64,000 nucleotides of DNA from Schistocephalus solidus. Lineage: Eukaryota > Platyhelminthes > Cestoda > Diphyllobothriidea > Diphyllobothriidae. Below, in pieces: positions 22,440 through 35,734 of the stretch. How positions within the stretch are numbered: the stretch's first letter is position 1; each line of letters opens with the position of its first letter. Under the pieces are notes generated by a model that did no database searches, was not told the DNA's origin, and worked only from the letters and a program-made list of their open reading frames with translations. Where the stretch lies: positions 1 through 64,000 of the forward strand of contig WEDG01004879.1 of NCBI GenBank assembly GCA_017591395.1, read 5' to 3'. The position numbers were made by a program, and so were the translations under genes.

Positions 22440-22740
22440 AAGTTTGGTTGCGGGTTAGCAGTTAGCATAAAGTTCGGCTTTAGAAATAATATTTGCGTTA
22501 GTGCTAGGTTATGGTTAGGGATTAAGGTTAACACTTAGGACGCAGGTTTATGGACTAACGTTTAATGGTTAAGGTTATATCCCACAGTAAGGGGTAGCAC
22601 TTGTGGTTTTGTTAAAGGGTTACTGTGTTCGTGAAATTTGGGTTTAGGATAAGGGGCTCAGACCTTAGGGCATCGAATTAGGATTATCGCACAGGGTTAA
22701 GGATCTGGGTTAAATAAAGAGCTTAGGTTTTAGGAAATTA
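22440..22740 (+). repeat. Degenerate telomere-like (TTAGGG-related) tract 2
   Basis: Pieces such as GGTTATGGTTAGGG, GGTTAAGGTT, GGGTTTAGG and GGGTTAAGG recur with drift over 300 bases, in the same orientation as 21330-21480. Confidence 0.4.
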
Positions 22741-23743
22741 TTTCTTGCTCTCAGCCACCTGCTGCTTATCAGACGCAAACGATTATCTTCGGCTTCTGTG
22801 TTTTCAGCCCATTTACAGTCTGCCAACTCACCATGTAGTTTTTGTGCGTTTGCTCATTTGGCGTTTATCGAGTATTTTAACAACATTATGGGTTACATTG
22901 TTGTTTATAACTGGTCTTTCTCAGAGTCCTTGGTCTATGATACCTTTTGAAACACCTGGTAATCTCCTTTTTAAAGACAGTCCCATATTACAAAGACCTG
23001 GGTTTGAGTTTTTTCATTGGACTTACCTGTAAGGTTTTTCATCAATGCTGCTGCTTCAAACCTTAAAATATCAACATGAAAAATTACGCTTAATGCTTTC
23101 TAATTGTTTACTAAAATTTCTTTATTCAAATTAATAAAATCATCCTAAAATATGCTCTAAATTAAAAAGCCTTCAGGGTCTGATTTGCAAAATGGCCACG
23201 TTTCATATATCCCATAACACCTTCCTGCGTTTAAGCAAGCACATTAATTGGCTTTCCCCAAGTTTGCGAATCGAAATCCAAAAGATTCAAAAGGAGCAGC
23301 TTTATGAAATTTGATTTTTGTTAAATGGTCCAGAAGTTGCATAGCAATACTGAAGAAAGGGACATTTAGAGACACGCGAATAGTCTGAGCGTGCACTGAG
23401 TCAAAGCATGCATAACCCATTATTATCAGTTGACGTGCTACAATTGTTTTTCTCTTTAAGGTACTTGTAAATTGGAGCTGACAGTAGTTGCACAGTAGCA
23501 GGTTTCATCGTGTGAATCTTTGATTTTTGTATGACCTTCATTATATAGTGCTCAATTTAAAATTTGTCGATGAGGTTGTTGTGAAAAATCATTTTTTAAT
23601 TGCACACGAGGCAGACTGTAGACTATTATTTGACTAAATTATATGCCAAGTATAGACAGACTTCCTGGTTGCCTGGTTTTAATATCGCATTTACTGACTA
23701 ACTTCAGTGATATCTGTGTTAATTTTCCTGGTCTTTGATCTGT

Positions 23744-23960
23744 CTAAACGCTTCTCCTGAGCAGAATAAACAGTTTGCTCAGCTCGTAAACGCATTTGTC
23801 CATCGGATAATGGTCATTTGCATATTTCGATCCATCTAGAATTTCCTCTTGCAGATCTTTGTACTTCGACTGCATTTGTATCTTCCAGTAGCATTTTAGA
23901 CTGAATTTGTTGTCGTCAAAATATGGCTTGTCTGGCACCCGTAAGTCCAGTCCATGAACT
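23744..23960 (-). CDS. Probable terminal exon of an unknown gene
   Basis: The exon would begin after a good acceptor (TTTTTCAG, ending at 23961) and run in one open frame to TAG at 23746-23744. It gives about 71 residues, including VHGLDLRVPDKPYFDDNKF, YKDLQEEILDGSKYAND and CVYELSKLFILLRRSV. The charge pattern and amphipathic helices look like a real protein. I do not recognise the family. Entry is with one base of a split codon, or two if the next AG is used. It is the last exon-like segment of the minus-strand series that starts near 40 kb, but its link to the others is not shown. Confidence 0.45.
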
Positions 23961-23971
23961 CTGAAAAACAA

Positions 23972-25873
23972 TGTAAACTATACACAGTTAACTTCAAATG
24001 CATTTATTTTGAGATATTTTCCATTTTTGCGTTCGAGAAACATCATATATTGGGTCTTTAAGTAGGCAATTTGCCGAAAACAGCAAGTTTGTAAGATCTT
24101 TTTAAATATAAGAAATAGTTGTATTAATCAACTTATGCACCAATATTGTCAATACACTTTTATCACTTCAATGGTAGCCTGTTCAGTCCGGTCATTTTGT
24201 AAGCCTGGTGCGTAAGAGCCAATGAAATCTGGAAAGCTCTGCTTTGCAGCGTTTACTGAATAGACTTATTTTCCTATTAAACAGTTATCTAAAGTCTGGA
24301 GGAAGTGGTATTCCGTAGGTGAGAGTGCTCTTTACGTCTGCTTAACGTTTAAGAACTTCCAACGCTTACTCCAATAGTGTTCCACTGTCATTGTGCTGGG
24401 TTTTGTCGAGCATAAGCGCACAATATAACAGGGACTCGATCGGTCAACCAATCGAGGGTTGTTTTTCGGCACGTTTTTGGATCATTTGGTTCGTCGAATT
24501 CCGCTACACCCCTTCCGTGCTCAATGGGTCATATTTCATATAAGCAAAATGGTCCTCACCTGCGCCAGACCACTATACACGGACCATTAGATTTTGTTGA
24601 TGAATATTGAGTTTTCAGGTGTGTTTTTGACTTTGCCTATGTACAACTACCGCGTTGAACACTCAAGCGAGCCATTTCGTATCATATGTTACAATTCTAT
24701 TCAAAAATGCATACTTTTTCTGACGCGAAATTAACATTTTCCAAGTTTCCAAACCTTAACCTCACTGCTTTTCATTTAGAACACCTGGTAACCCATATGG
24801 CCACGTTTTCAACTTTAACTAACTTCTGTTAGTTTATGTAATACAATTCGCTTTCTTGCACAAAACATAAACAAAAATTGAAATGCACTTTGAGATGGAC
24901 GAAACTAGAGGGTAACTTTCAGTTCTTCACTAGTTATATTTGCACCTGGCCGTCACCTGGCACAGGCATGAGTTCAAGGTTACCAGAAAGAATATTTATA
25001 AAACTATTTTGATGTTGTCAAAAAGAATAAGAGATGTATTTTAATAATTTTAAAGCGCAAAATGATTCAGACAAAGGAAATATGTACGGTGGGTTTCTAA
25101 CAAAATAGAATGTCAAAATATAATAACAAAGTGAAATACGAATCTACCAAAGCTGACCATGTGCCTCATGAGCAAAGTTAATTGAGCACCTATTTCAATG
25201 AACAATTGTCATTGCATCTTAAAAATGACGACACAAATATTAACTTCGGGATACTGGAAGCAGTTAAATTTTCCCACCAGCATTGTCTTGAGCTTGTTTC
25301 TTTGTATTTGCCATTTTTAATTTTGCTTGCAATATAGGTTTTGCTTTATACCAAACGGAGGTTGGTCTACACTGCAGCATTTGCTCTACCGTAATCTGTG
25401 GCATGTGCACAGAGATTCATTGTTCAGTGTCTTGGCCATAAGTTACTTTTCTATGCCGCCTATACATGCGAAAGATGGCACTAAGGGTTCGGGTGATTAG
25501 CCGACGTTGCTGCACATGCCTGCAACTTTTTCGCAAAGCGCCTTGTCCTTAAGACTTGAGCTAAAAATAGGAACCTACCTAGGAAGTGCCCGCGTGTTTA
25601 AGTTACCAAAACATTCCGTAGCAGCGAACTGGACATTTCGAACCAAGGCTTTACATTTACGTGGCAGTGACAAGCGGAAACTGAACCACGTGGCCTGGTA
25701 AAAATATAAAAAATACTCTGCTTAAACTTCTGGCATCCAGGTGATTACATCGGGGAAAAATATAAAAAATTCAAGGGGAGATTTTATACATAGACATTTT
25801 TAACTGAAACGCCGAGGACACGAGTTTGAATGTGACAATGGAACTTTCGGGAACCGAGTTACCTTTTTAACTC
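23972..25873. other. Unassigned AT-rich stretch
   Basis: No gene, RNA or repeat is supported here. It could be intron of the minus-strand gene suggested by the exon candidates on either side. Confidence 0.4.
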
Positions 25874-26052
25874 TCATATTGGTGGGTTCTTCTGGTTATC
25901 GACACAATGACCCTTTTGAAGGTACATGGTGAATGAACTCTTAAGAAGACGTCTGTGGTCAGCAGCATAATATTCTTTTCCAGCCGCAAGAGCTTGGATA
26001 ATATTCTCAGTGCACCCTATTTTGCACAAAGAATGTAAGAAAAGGTTGCTAT
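25874..26052 (-). CDS. Candidate exon of an unknown minus-strand gene
   Basis: The open frame encodes SNLFLHSLCKIGCTENIIQ, ALAAGKEYYAADHRRLL and KSSFTMYLQKGHC and ends with TGA. If the acceptor is the AG at 26054-26053, entry is with two bases. That fits the one-base exit of the exon at 32725-32805 and would give an Asn codon across the junction. The pyrimidine tract before it is poor. The LHSLCKIGCTENIIQALAAG text vaguely resembles an ankyrin repeat, but this is too weak for a call. Confidence 0.33.
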
Positions 26053-26065
26053 CTCTAGACCACAT

Positions 26066-29000
26066 TTATCAGTAATTGCTCACATACTTGCTCCTGTGGG
26101 GCAAATATTATTGTTTGCACTAGCCGTCGCCTACGCAAAAGAAAACGAGCACATCTGAAACGAGCGGACAAAGGCAAATGGTTGATTCTAGATGGAGTGG
26201 TACCCCAAGAAAGCTTTTTGTGTGATTATAAGCTCCATCTGAAGTATTTTAAACTGATTGACCAACATCTGCTGTGGCAGCAAAAGCCAATGTCAACACG
26301 TTACAACAGTCGGTTTTGTGCAGCAAAAAGAACCTCTTACAAGCTCTGTGCTTAGTGCTCACAGTTCGACTAACTGCATGGAACTCTCCACACCCTCCCG
26401 TTATCTCCTCCGTGACATTGATTCTTTATGATCCTCAGTGCGTCTCTTTAATATTCCCACAACTTCATTGTGCGTTAAGGTGAACTTTACTCAATTGCTC
26501 TCACCACCCCATTCCTAGAAAATATGAACAGGACTGAGGAGAATATGTAGAAAGTAAATGTATCCCCGCTAACGTATCATATGAATCCACCCATATAAAA
26601 GTTTAAGGATGATTTGGTATGCTTTGGGTTTCACATTTCCGGTTGAAAGCTATGTATTACTCACAATGATGTCCAATTACGAACAAGCTATTTGAAAGGG
26701 AAACTAAAGAGGTTATTTTTCTTAACAATAAAAAGCATACGACTGAATTCTCTAGAGATCAAGTCAGACTCTGCAGGGGGTTGGTAGTTCAGGTAACAAT
26801 TTAACTTCACACGTCGTTAGGTAACGTCCAATAACGCAAAGGTATTCACGTATAATTTCAATATTTGAGTCAGAGTTTACTCAATACTCAGAAAGAAGTA
26901 GTTAACAACGTTCGTGGAAGACTGAAAATACCTGGATATCACAGGCTGAGAGAATTCTTCCGGAAATTGAGTGACTCGCATAAAAATGATCACCCCATAA
27001 AATAAGTCATAACATATGGGGCAGCAAAGACGTTCGAGCACCCTTTTTCTCCTACACCCTTCATCCTTCCACGGATAAAACTATAAAGTGTGAAAATACT
27101 GCATAGTCCCTAAGTTGTTATGTGCTGACGATGGGATGTAAGGTCCATACCTGTATCATCAGCATAAATATAAACTTGTTTGCTCTTATTATATTCGCTC
27201 GTGTCTTGACTATTACTCTCTTATCAATAGCGCAAACTGCTTTCAGGGATCTAAGCAAACAAATCTTGCGTAGGTTCTGTGAACTGTGAGCAGTGAAAAC
27301 TACTGGAATTTATTGGAAATCCATTAATACATAGGCACATTGACAAATTCAGCGTTGCACTACCTGGTTATCTTAAAGCGGTGGAAATTTAGATCGCAGC
27401 CTAAACGTGGGTGCAGATTATAGTTGTGACACAAATTGGCTGTGCCAGCTGAACACGCCAAACCTCGTGGAAGGTCCCAGTAGTGAGCTGAAACAAGCGA
27501 GAGTTTGTTTCTGTAATTGTCACAGAACCTTTTTCATTCTTACCACTGGCCGTATATTTCAGATTAATTCCTTTAGAAACTCTCACTTTCAACGGCCATC
27601 ATTTTAAAATAACACAGAGATGTTTTAATTATCATAGGATTAAATACAAAAGGACAGGCTAACAATGGAGTTCTTGACAGGCTTAATGCTTCCCACTTGC
27701 GTGTTTATTTGGCCACTATGAACGTCGCCTGTCGGATCACATTTCAAAGTTAAAATCAGCGTAGGATACTACTAAGTTATTTCCATTAGTGAGATTGGAG
27801 AGCGTAGTCAAGGGTTAAGTGATGGGATTAGAGAAGGGAACGAGGATAATGAAGCGCAAGTGCCATTAGTCCAATTTTTCACTGTGATAATTATTTTCTG
27901 TGCGCACTGAAAAAATATAAAAATCTTCAGTAAAGGACGGTGTTGAGTGAAACTGGCATGCCTTCTTTTATGTTTCTTGCAAGGTCCTGCGGTGACTTTG
28001 GTGGAGTTGAAGGTCAATGCTGTGCTGCTGATCTGAGGAAAATTTATTACATGCCTCCTCCGACCGGCTGACCTTTTACCGTAATATAACAGAATCTGTC
28101 GATTATCCCAAGACCTCCACAGCCTACCATGACTTTGCACATAAAGCCGACAATGAAACTTTAAACCATCCGTTTGGCTCTGAGAGGAGCTTGTTTTAAG
28201 AACTAGTTCGACCTTTGCGACATAATCTGGTTAACACATGCAAAGGGCCTATCTGGCACACCGGAGTACCTTTTCAACATACCAAAGAAGGAGGAATACA
28301 AAAGTAATGGCACCTGATGGGTTAAATCCTTTTCCACCGCGTGCTTTCCAAAACTGAATGAAGTGAAAAATCGGGCTAAATAGCATAGCACATCCATGGC
28401 GAAAATGATGACTTGTTTCACAGCCACCAGTACTGTTTAGAGCCTGCAGCCAATCATCCGTCCTCCATTCCAATGGAAAATAATTGGTTTTTAGAAATCT
28501 GGCCTAACGATGCACTGAGCTGAATGTTTTTAGAACAGCTCTAGTCGAAAATGTCCATTTTACTTCTTGACCGAAAAAATACTTTCGCAGGCTGAAAGCA
28601 GCATTGTCATTGGGTTGGGGAAAATCTTCAAGAGACCCATCAAGCTCTCAAACAAATCAAAAAACCCAAATCTTTGGAGGCCAATTTAGTTTAAATCGAA
28701 AACAATATATAACATAACCCTCAGATTCTGGAAGGCATTGAGGCTCCTTTTTTCAGGCTATATGTCAACAGAAAAAAAAGCCGCCTCACCACCCACACCA
28801 TTTATCGTTGTTTACAGTTGATAGATAAACTATTAATTAGGTATTAGCCTTTGATGAGATAGTTGATTTAACGTCGCAGCTAATAAGCGCCATAGGAGAG
28901 TTATTAGGAAAAAAACACGGAACCTTAAGCCAAAAAATGCATATTATCTCCTGATACCTGGAACAGAAACCCAAATAGATATCAGCCTTCGATCATGCAA

Positions 29001-29283
29001 CACGACATGTTCGAACTGTTATGCCTCGGGGTTTTAATCTGAAACTCTTATAAGCTGTCCTTCAGCGAACGCAAAAGTGCGTTGAGACCGAAATTCTAGC
29101 GATAGTTGACATTCGCATGAGGCGTCAGGTGCTTAAGCCATTACCATCTACAATAACTCCCATAATCGATGCCGATACGTAGTTTGACCGAAGTAATAAG
29201 CCACCGGGGGAGCTTGCAGGCGAACACATCTTTCAGCGCCAGTGAGAAATCACCACGCAGACAGAGCTCTGGTAGAGAGAGAT

Positions 29284-29327
<44 letters not shown>

Positions 29328-32300
29328 GTCAATACTTAACCACTTGCTTGCCGGCCAATAAACGATTAGCGCAGGGGATAGCAAACATCTTCGATGAAGG
29401 GGGAATTGTCATATGTATGCAGTAGCTTAGCAAGTGCGTACTAAAACTGCTGCAAGTGCCTGTGCCTGTATTACCCCTTATTTGAGGCCGTCACTCGGAA
29501 TGAATTCAAGTTGGAGTCTGAAACGTCTGGCGATTAAAGTTCTTGTTCCGGTAATCACTTCTACTTCTTATCAACTGCTTCCTGAAAGTCACATTTTTCG
29601 TTTGTATCGGAATTTCTACTAGTGTGCCACTGAACCGTGGTTCACCAGAGTTAGCATTGCAACTGACAGGACAACGGGCTCTCGGCTGAATTGGTGGAGC
29701 GTTGGAACAAAGGACGCAAGTTCAAGTATGGGCTTCCGAAACTCTGGATCGTGAAAAGGCAGGCTAGCGTTGGCTAAAAATCCAGAAATTACCAACTAGG
29801 CCAGATCTATCTTTTCCCCGACCCTTAATGAGCACTGTTGTCCGTAAATTCCGTAAACTCATCGAATATTTTAGGGATACTAGAAGATTTTAAAGTCTGC
29901 ATGACCACAGTCCGTCAGCAATAAATCGAGTCATTCAGCCACCACCTGAAGATTCCTAGAAGCAATTTCTATCCACAAAAGTCAATTTCGAACGGTCACA
30001 CTTTGTAGTGGGACAGAAGTGGGGAGGCAAACAGAGTAGGTCAAGATGAGACAGTGTTCACATATTAAGGCATAAGAAAAATGATTGGATCACTCGTATC
30101 ACTTTGACTGGGGAGTAACCAAATGACTTGTCTCTCAACATTCCCCCTACGGACAGGTCAAGCCTCATAAACTGATCTCAAATTAGCCATATAAGAGGCA
30201 GCTTTGCTGAACAACGTGACTAAAAAGCTACCGATGAGCATTTACAAGCATGTGACGGTGCTGTGAACGATGGATCGAAAGTCATATGTACCCAGTGACT
30301 GCGCAAATAAAATACAAGGGCAGGTTTAGCACGATTACCTTGGTGAGCAGAGAGCCCATCAAACGGCGAGGCAAACCGCAAGAGTTATGGATATAAGATG
30401 GTCACAAGTCAACCGGCTGAATGGGAGATCTTGAAGGACTCGAGGCAAAAATGGTGAAATTCTGAGGAGATTGAAGCTTTATTTTAGCATTTTGGATGCC
30501 TTACCAATTGTTGCAGAAGGCAAAAACAGGCTTAGGTCGAACTGACAAGAAGTAACCAACTATAGTCAGTCTACCCACAAACCACAGGCCAAGCTGCGAT
30601 TGCGCCCATGATGTAAAAGGTGAGTTATGGCAAACCATCATCCTCACAATATAATATTTGCACGTAAAATCAAACCAAAACTATATTTCCTGGAGTAAAT
30701 GTATCTCCTACTCACATATCCACTACAATCAAGCAGTAATGAGCAAAATATCCATCCTGGTCCCTATGTAGTTTACACAGCACTGCTGGATGTACTCTAT
30801 AGGGCAATATTGCATTCACTACAGCATAAACGCAAAGTGCTGGGAAATCCAGCCTCCAACGGCTGAATGTCAAGTACGCCCCACCGCCAACGCACAGGCA
30901 GGACTGCCTAGATAGACACAGGCTCTAATCTACCACTAACAAACCTCTCTTCCAGAAAGCAGCCAAGCCGCGCTAACAGGCCCGTGACCATAGCGAACAC
31001 CCAATGGGTGGACGGCTGAGCAGCTAAACCTGCTGCACTTTCATTCCTGCCTAACACATCCTGTTTGGCGGTATGGTAGGCCCACGATGGGATAGTTATT
31101 CATCAAAAAAATATAATCCTGCATCGGATTGGTTGTTGGCTCGCGTCTACCCTGTTAAACAGTTAGAATCGAAGAGGTATGTTTGCAAATGGCGATCAAA
31201 GTGTACAAAAAAGGTACCGGTAGGTTTCGAGAAATACCTTACGCGAACGTCAAAGGCGTTGTGAAGGGTATACGCAGCTGTGCTTTTAAACATGTGCAAC
31301 AAGGAATTCGAGGTACTAAGGCTGCTGTAGAACCATGGTTCTGTGTATATTATTGGCAAAAGTGTTCATTTAACGTTTTTAAAAAAACATTTTACATCTT
31401 AAATTTTATCTTTGGCTGAAAGGTAGTTTAGTATTTTTTCAATTTGCAGAGGCATTTTGGAAAATCGGAAAGCCCAAACGCGAGCAATGTGTACGAAAAT
31501 GGCTTTCAACAATATTTGGATTTGATTTCAATTTACGAACTAATATCTGGGCTGACATTTTAATAAATGTTCATATTGAAGTTTCCTTGCTGGTTGAACT
31601 CGTGTTTAAATTTGAATGATCTAATCCATTTCAAAATGAAGAAGAATTCAAAGCAAAATTGTTAATTTCCTATTAGATACCTTCCTGCATTGACAAATAC
31701 CACAACCTAATGACAAAAGTGTCTGTACAGTAACCCGAAAACGAGCTAATTTGTTGGGTATATACAAATGTGACGCATCAGTGAAAAAAACAATCTTAAA
31801 GGTCCCTTCCAACTACTGGTAAACTATTATGGTATTAGCTGAACACCAAATTACGTTTGAAACTGCGAACATTTAAAAATATCGACGTATATTTTGATCG
31901 CTTTGCGCCACCACTTGGCCAGCTGAAATTTCGTTCCTCGTCATAGATGATAGCCGCAATAAAGATATCATTTTCACTTAGCAAATGGTTATACACTGCA
32001 AACCACAATTATAATTTGTTGTTGCATATTTAATGGTCCTCTGATTAATGTAACAATACTTTTCAAATACAATATTTAACTTTGAAACAAAGCTAGCTTT
32101 ATCGCCATGTCAAACTATTATTTCAGTTAAATTGAAATACGGGATCATCAAGTGCATCCGTAATATCCAGAAGCTGCATTTAATTACTTGTGGCATCCAT
32201 AGAATCAGCCCAGTTTAAATTCCTGTACATAAAGTTGCCCGGCAAATCATAGATCAACATGTGTACTTCTGCCATAACACGTTAATATTTCTTCTGCAGG

Positions 32301-32724
32301 CTCATTTTCTCTTTAAGTCAATCTTTGTTTGCCAAACCAGTCTATTATGCTTCTTTTTATTCAAAACCAGAGAAATTTGCGAATAAGTAACACAGGCACA
32401 CTGAATATGGAGAGATGGCTAATGATAAGTTTCAAATACAGTTGCCAAGAAACCACTTACTTTGTCTGTTGCATCTCTCAACGAAATATATATGCAAAGA
32501 TTCATATGGAGCGAAGAATAAGCCCACAGTCATCATCTTTATTAAATTATTTAGATCGAAACAATGTTTATAAAATTTTTAATAAAACCAGCTGCATTCT
32601 TTTCTCGAAAACTGATGGATTTGTCATTTGTCAAGAATTCTGGTTTATCTTTTCAAAAAATTGTTTGAATGCTGGTTTAGGAAGTAGTGAGCTGTCTGTG
32701 GTGTGTTAAAAAACACGTTCTTAC
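26066..32724. other. Mostly unassigned; a GC-richer repeat-like part at about 29-31.1 kb
   Basis: No gene is supported. Both strands are open at 28203-28473 without a recognisable domain. From about 29000 to 31090 composition is richer in GC than the surroundings and changes back at about 31100. This suggests an inserted element, but no motifs or terminal repeats were found. A GA microsatellite lies within it. Confidence 0.4.
29274..29327. repeat. GA dinucleotide microsatellite
   Basis: (GA)n with a few GATA interruptions. The Ser/Leu frame on the other strand is a repeat translation. Confidence 0.92.
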
Positions 32725-32805
32725 TGCCTAGTTTTAGCAAACGGCGAATTTCGAGAGAGTGTCCATACGTTGAGTGATGAAGGTAAATTAGTGTGCTATC
32801 AGAGT
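32725..32805 (-). CDS. Candidate internal exon of an unknown minus-strand gene
   Basis: The 81-base segment has an acceptor (CATCCTACAG, ending at 32806) and a strong donor (GGCA|GTAAGA, GT at 32724-32723). It encodes 26 full codons (SDSTLIYLHHSTYGHSLEI, RRLLKLG) and enters with two bases and exits with one. The entry phase matches the exit of 38671-38909, which would create an Asp codon. The pattern GHSLEIRRLLKLG is reminiscent of an ankyrin helix pair, but one short exon cannot prove this. Confidence 0.42.
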
Positions 32806-32836
32806 CTGTAGGATGTTTATGAAAAAGACAGGGCAT

Positions 32837-35529
32837 TAGCAGCCAATCTCCAATTATTCATAAAATACCCAGTTTAATGTTGCTTACCAAACGTCTATTA
32901 TGCAAATAAACTTCACTTCAGATTAGACATGAGCTATGCTAACGAAAAAGGGTCTAATTTTTCCATTTCTGCTGAAACCAGAAACAATATTACCGTAAGG
33001 ATAGAGACCATTGCACAACTTTGGACTGAGAATGGTACACTTAGTTAGAAGGCTTTGTACAACAAACCATATATGTAAACTCGATGTGAGCTGAGATTTC
33101 TTTCACATAATTTGTGCTGCTTGTGAAGTATCAAAAAATACTCGAGAAAATTCAAAAGGCTTCGTGATTAAAGTTCTCAATATAGCTTTTGATCATCAAA
33201 ATTGGATTCAGTCATGAGGAATGTTTATAATTTAACTGGGTTTTTAAAAAAATACTTGATGAATAAAATCAGAGATTGGATGGTAGGAAATTATCCAAAA
33301 TCTGTAAATATTAGTAAGAAATTGTCATTCGATTTCCCCTCGTCAGATACGACTAACTTTATATTAGATGGGAATTAAGAGCAATTCCTTATTATTAAAT
33401 AGACACAGTCCATTTTTGCTAGTTTTAAATTCTAGTGCCATGCCGCCTAATACCAGCAAGCTATCCTTATCGTTGAAGAGCAATGATTGCTCTCACGATG
33501 TAAGGCGTGTGAAATATTGGCTTTTATAATTCAAGACTAACCCTGGAAGCAGCTAGAGCCAACAGATCGCTTATTTAGAGCTATAACATTGTCTGTAATA
33601 ATTCTAACAGCTTAATAATAATTTTGCAGTCACGAATATAAATTTAAGTGCAAAGTTAGCTCAACTCTGGGCTTACCTATTAAAGAATTTCGAAGGGATG
33701 AATAAGGAGATAGAAGAATGATATCGTAAGGGTGAAATCGAAATAGTAACTTGCAGAATTTCTGCAAGCATTACCTTTTTATTAGTTGACAACAACTGCA
33801 CAAGTACCATGACTGCCTTACATGGAAAGCTGCAAAACATCATTTGGACAGGCAAGATAAATGGAGATGCAACTCAGGAAAATTATCTGTTTCCATAGTC
33901 AGCTATCTGTAGTTCCAATGAGTAGAATTGATTGAAATCAGACAGTTCCCCCAAAACGAAACCACTTGGAGCTAGATACAGCCTTATGTTCCTTTACATG
34001 AAACGTTATAAGCATGGATTGGTAAAACCGGGGCCTCATGTGCTGGAAGTTAAGGCTGCAATCGTCAAGTTTCCACCAGGGGCAGTTACATAGATGTAGC
34101 AAACACAGAGTTGGTATGCATTACAGGACGTTACTAAATTATCATTTCCTACATTCCATGCAAATGGTTGTAATTGATGGAATTATTTCATGGTCCCCGG
34201 TTTCCAACGGGTTAATCTCCGCATTATTATCACCAATCTTGGTGAATGGCAAAAAAATACAAACGGTCAATTTCCAAAGTAAATGGATAATCACGCAACG
34301 ACAGGCACCGTTTCGGCATCTAAAGAATGAGGCAAAAATGGTTATCTCCTGGATCTTAAACTGCCTGCATACATTCAATGAACGCCGTACACTTACGAAA
34401 AAATGAACTACACCAAAGAAACTATAAGATTTCACTGCGCACGCCTATCGGACCAAAAGGAAGAATGACGGCAGTTTTTTTGTTTCACGACTTATTTACA
34501 GGAGTCAACCACACTCTTGAATTTGATGTTGCAAAACGTCCACAACAGATTACAAACGCATTAGGCATGATCTGGTTCAGTCGGGAATCTGCGAACTTTA
34601 ATTAATCAAAAATTGTAATCATGTATTTTATCCCAGTTTAACGGTATGATTTTGGTTAGACAGAGTAGTCGGTTACGCTTGGAACGCAATGATAAGGAAC
34701 TAAATTCTCTGTTGACTATTCCCTAAATTACCGGCAAAGATAATGAGGTCCAGACAGGTACTGACTTGGATGAGGTTGACTAGGACATCCTGACACTACG
34801 AACGGGCATGTGCGCTGAATGCGGGAGCTACTAATTTTAGGCTTGTGAGTATGTGGAGAATAGGAGTTAATGGGTGGTTTTCTTAACCCATGCGTTGAAT
34901 GGTCACACTTATTATTCAAAGCCTTGTTAATTCCTAATTTGTAGCTCGAGCTTCAGCAACATTTTGAAAATTAATTATAAAATTCAATAGAATTTTGTAG
35001 TAATTTTACCATTTTATCAATCTTTGAACATTTTTAAAATGGTTAAACATACATTTCGTGACTATTAAGTAATAAAAAATATAAATAAGCTAAGTTATTT
35101 CCTTCCTGGCATGCAACCTAGACTTTTGATACTATAGTCTTACTTATTGGAATCATTTAAACATTTCCCAATAAAATTTTAAATTCGGCAATGCCATTGG
35201 CAACCAGCAACTTATGCCCAGCATGTCGCATACACATATTGGTAGGTATTAATGAAAGTTAAGAAGCAGCCACGCGTTATTTCCTTAATAGTCCCTTAAC
35301 GTTATTTTATTGTCAATGCCAAAACAAAGAGTTTAAACATGGGCATCTGACATTTCCAAGGGCAGATCTAACTTTATTCCATAAGGTTAAAATTAGTGCA
35401 ACTTACATATGGACACTGCCACATATTGCAGAATAAATGTTAGGTTTCAAAAAGTAAAGGCAGAAAAGTAAGCAATAACTTTACGTTGAAATAATTTGTT
35501 ATTACCATTTTCTGCGGAAGAAATTATTA
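32837..35529. other. Unassigned AT-rich stretch
   Basis: No supported gene. On the plus strand a coding-like piece (HGLVKPGPHVLEVKAAIVKF, about 34016-34075) and an open frame at 34378-34605 (MTAVFLFHDLFTGVNHTLEF) exist. They lack convincing splice sites and family resemblance, so they are noted only here. Confidence 0.35.
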
Positions 35530-35734
35530 TTAATCTGACAGAGTATTGAAAGACTTGCTTTCAGAAGATTTTACAGGTCTTCTTTCCCTCAACATTGGAT
35601 ATGAAAAACTTTCCCTAAAGGGATTATCTCTTTTGAAATCTTCAGGCTTAATCAGTGGCAGATTTTCAAGCATCTGACGAACAGAAAGCCTTCCATATTC
35701 TTTAAAATAACGATGGCTAAGAGCGACCACAAAT
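35530..35734 (-). CDS. Candidate exon of an unknown minus-strand gene
   Basis: After an AAGCAG acceptor (AG at 35736-35735) one frame is open for 67 residues to TAA. It includes VVALSHRYFKEYGRLSVRQM, LENLPLIKPEDFKRDNPFRE and SYPMLRERRPVKSSESK. Composition is strongly coding-like, with balanced charged residues in an AT-rich setting. An internal donor at CCT|GTAAAA is possible. Its entry phase (one base) does not fit the exon at 38671-38909, so it is either a separate transcript's last exon or part of an alternative form. No family is recognised. Confidence 0.38.

Noticed and set aside
32329..32709. 126-residue plus-strand ORF
   Set aside because: AT-rich, Ser/Ile/Asn composition without motif; the antisense exon candidate at 32725-32805 has better splice signals.
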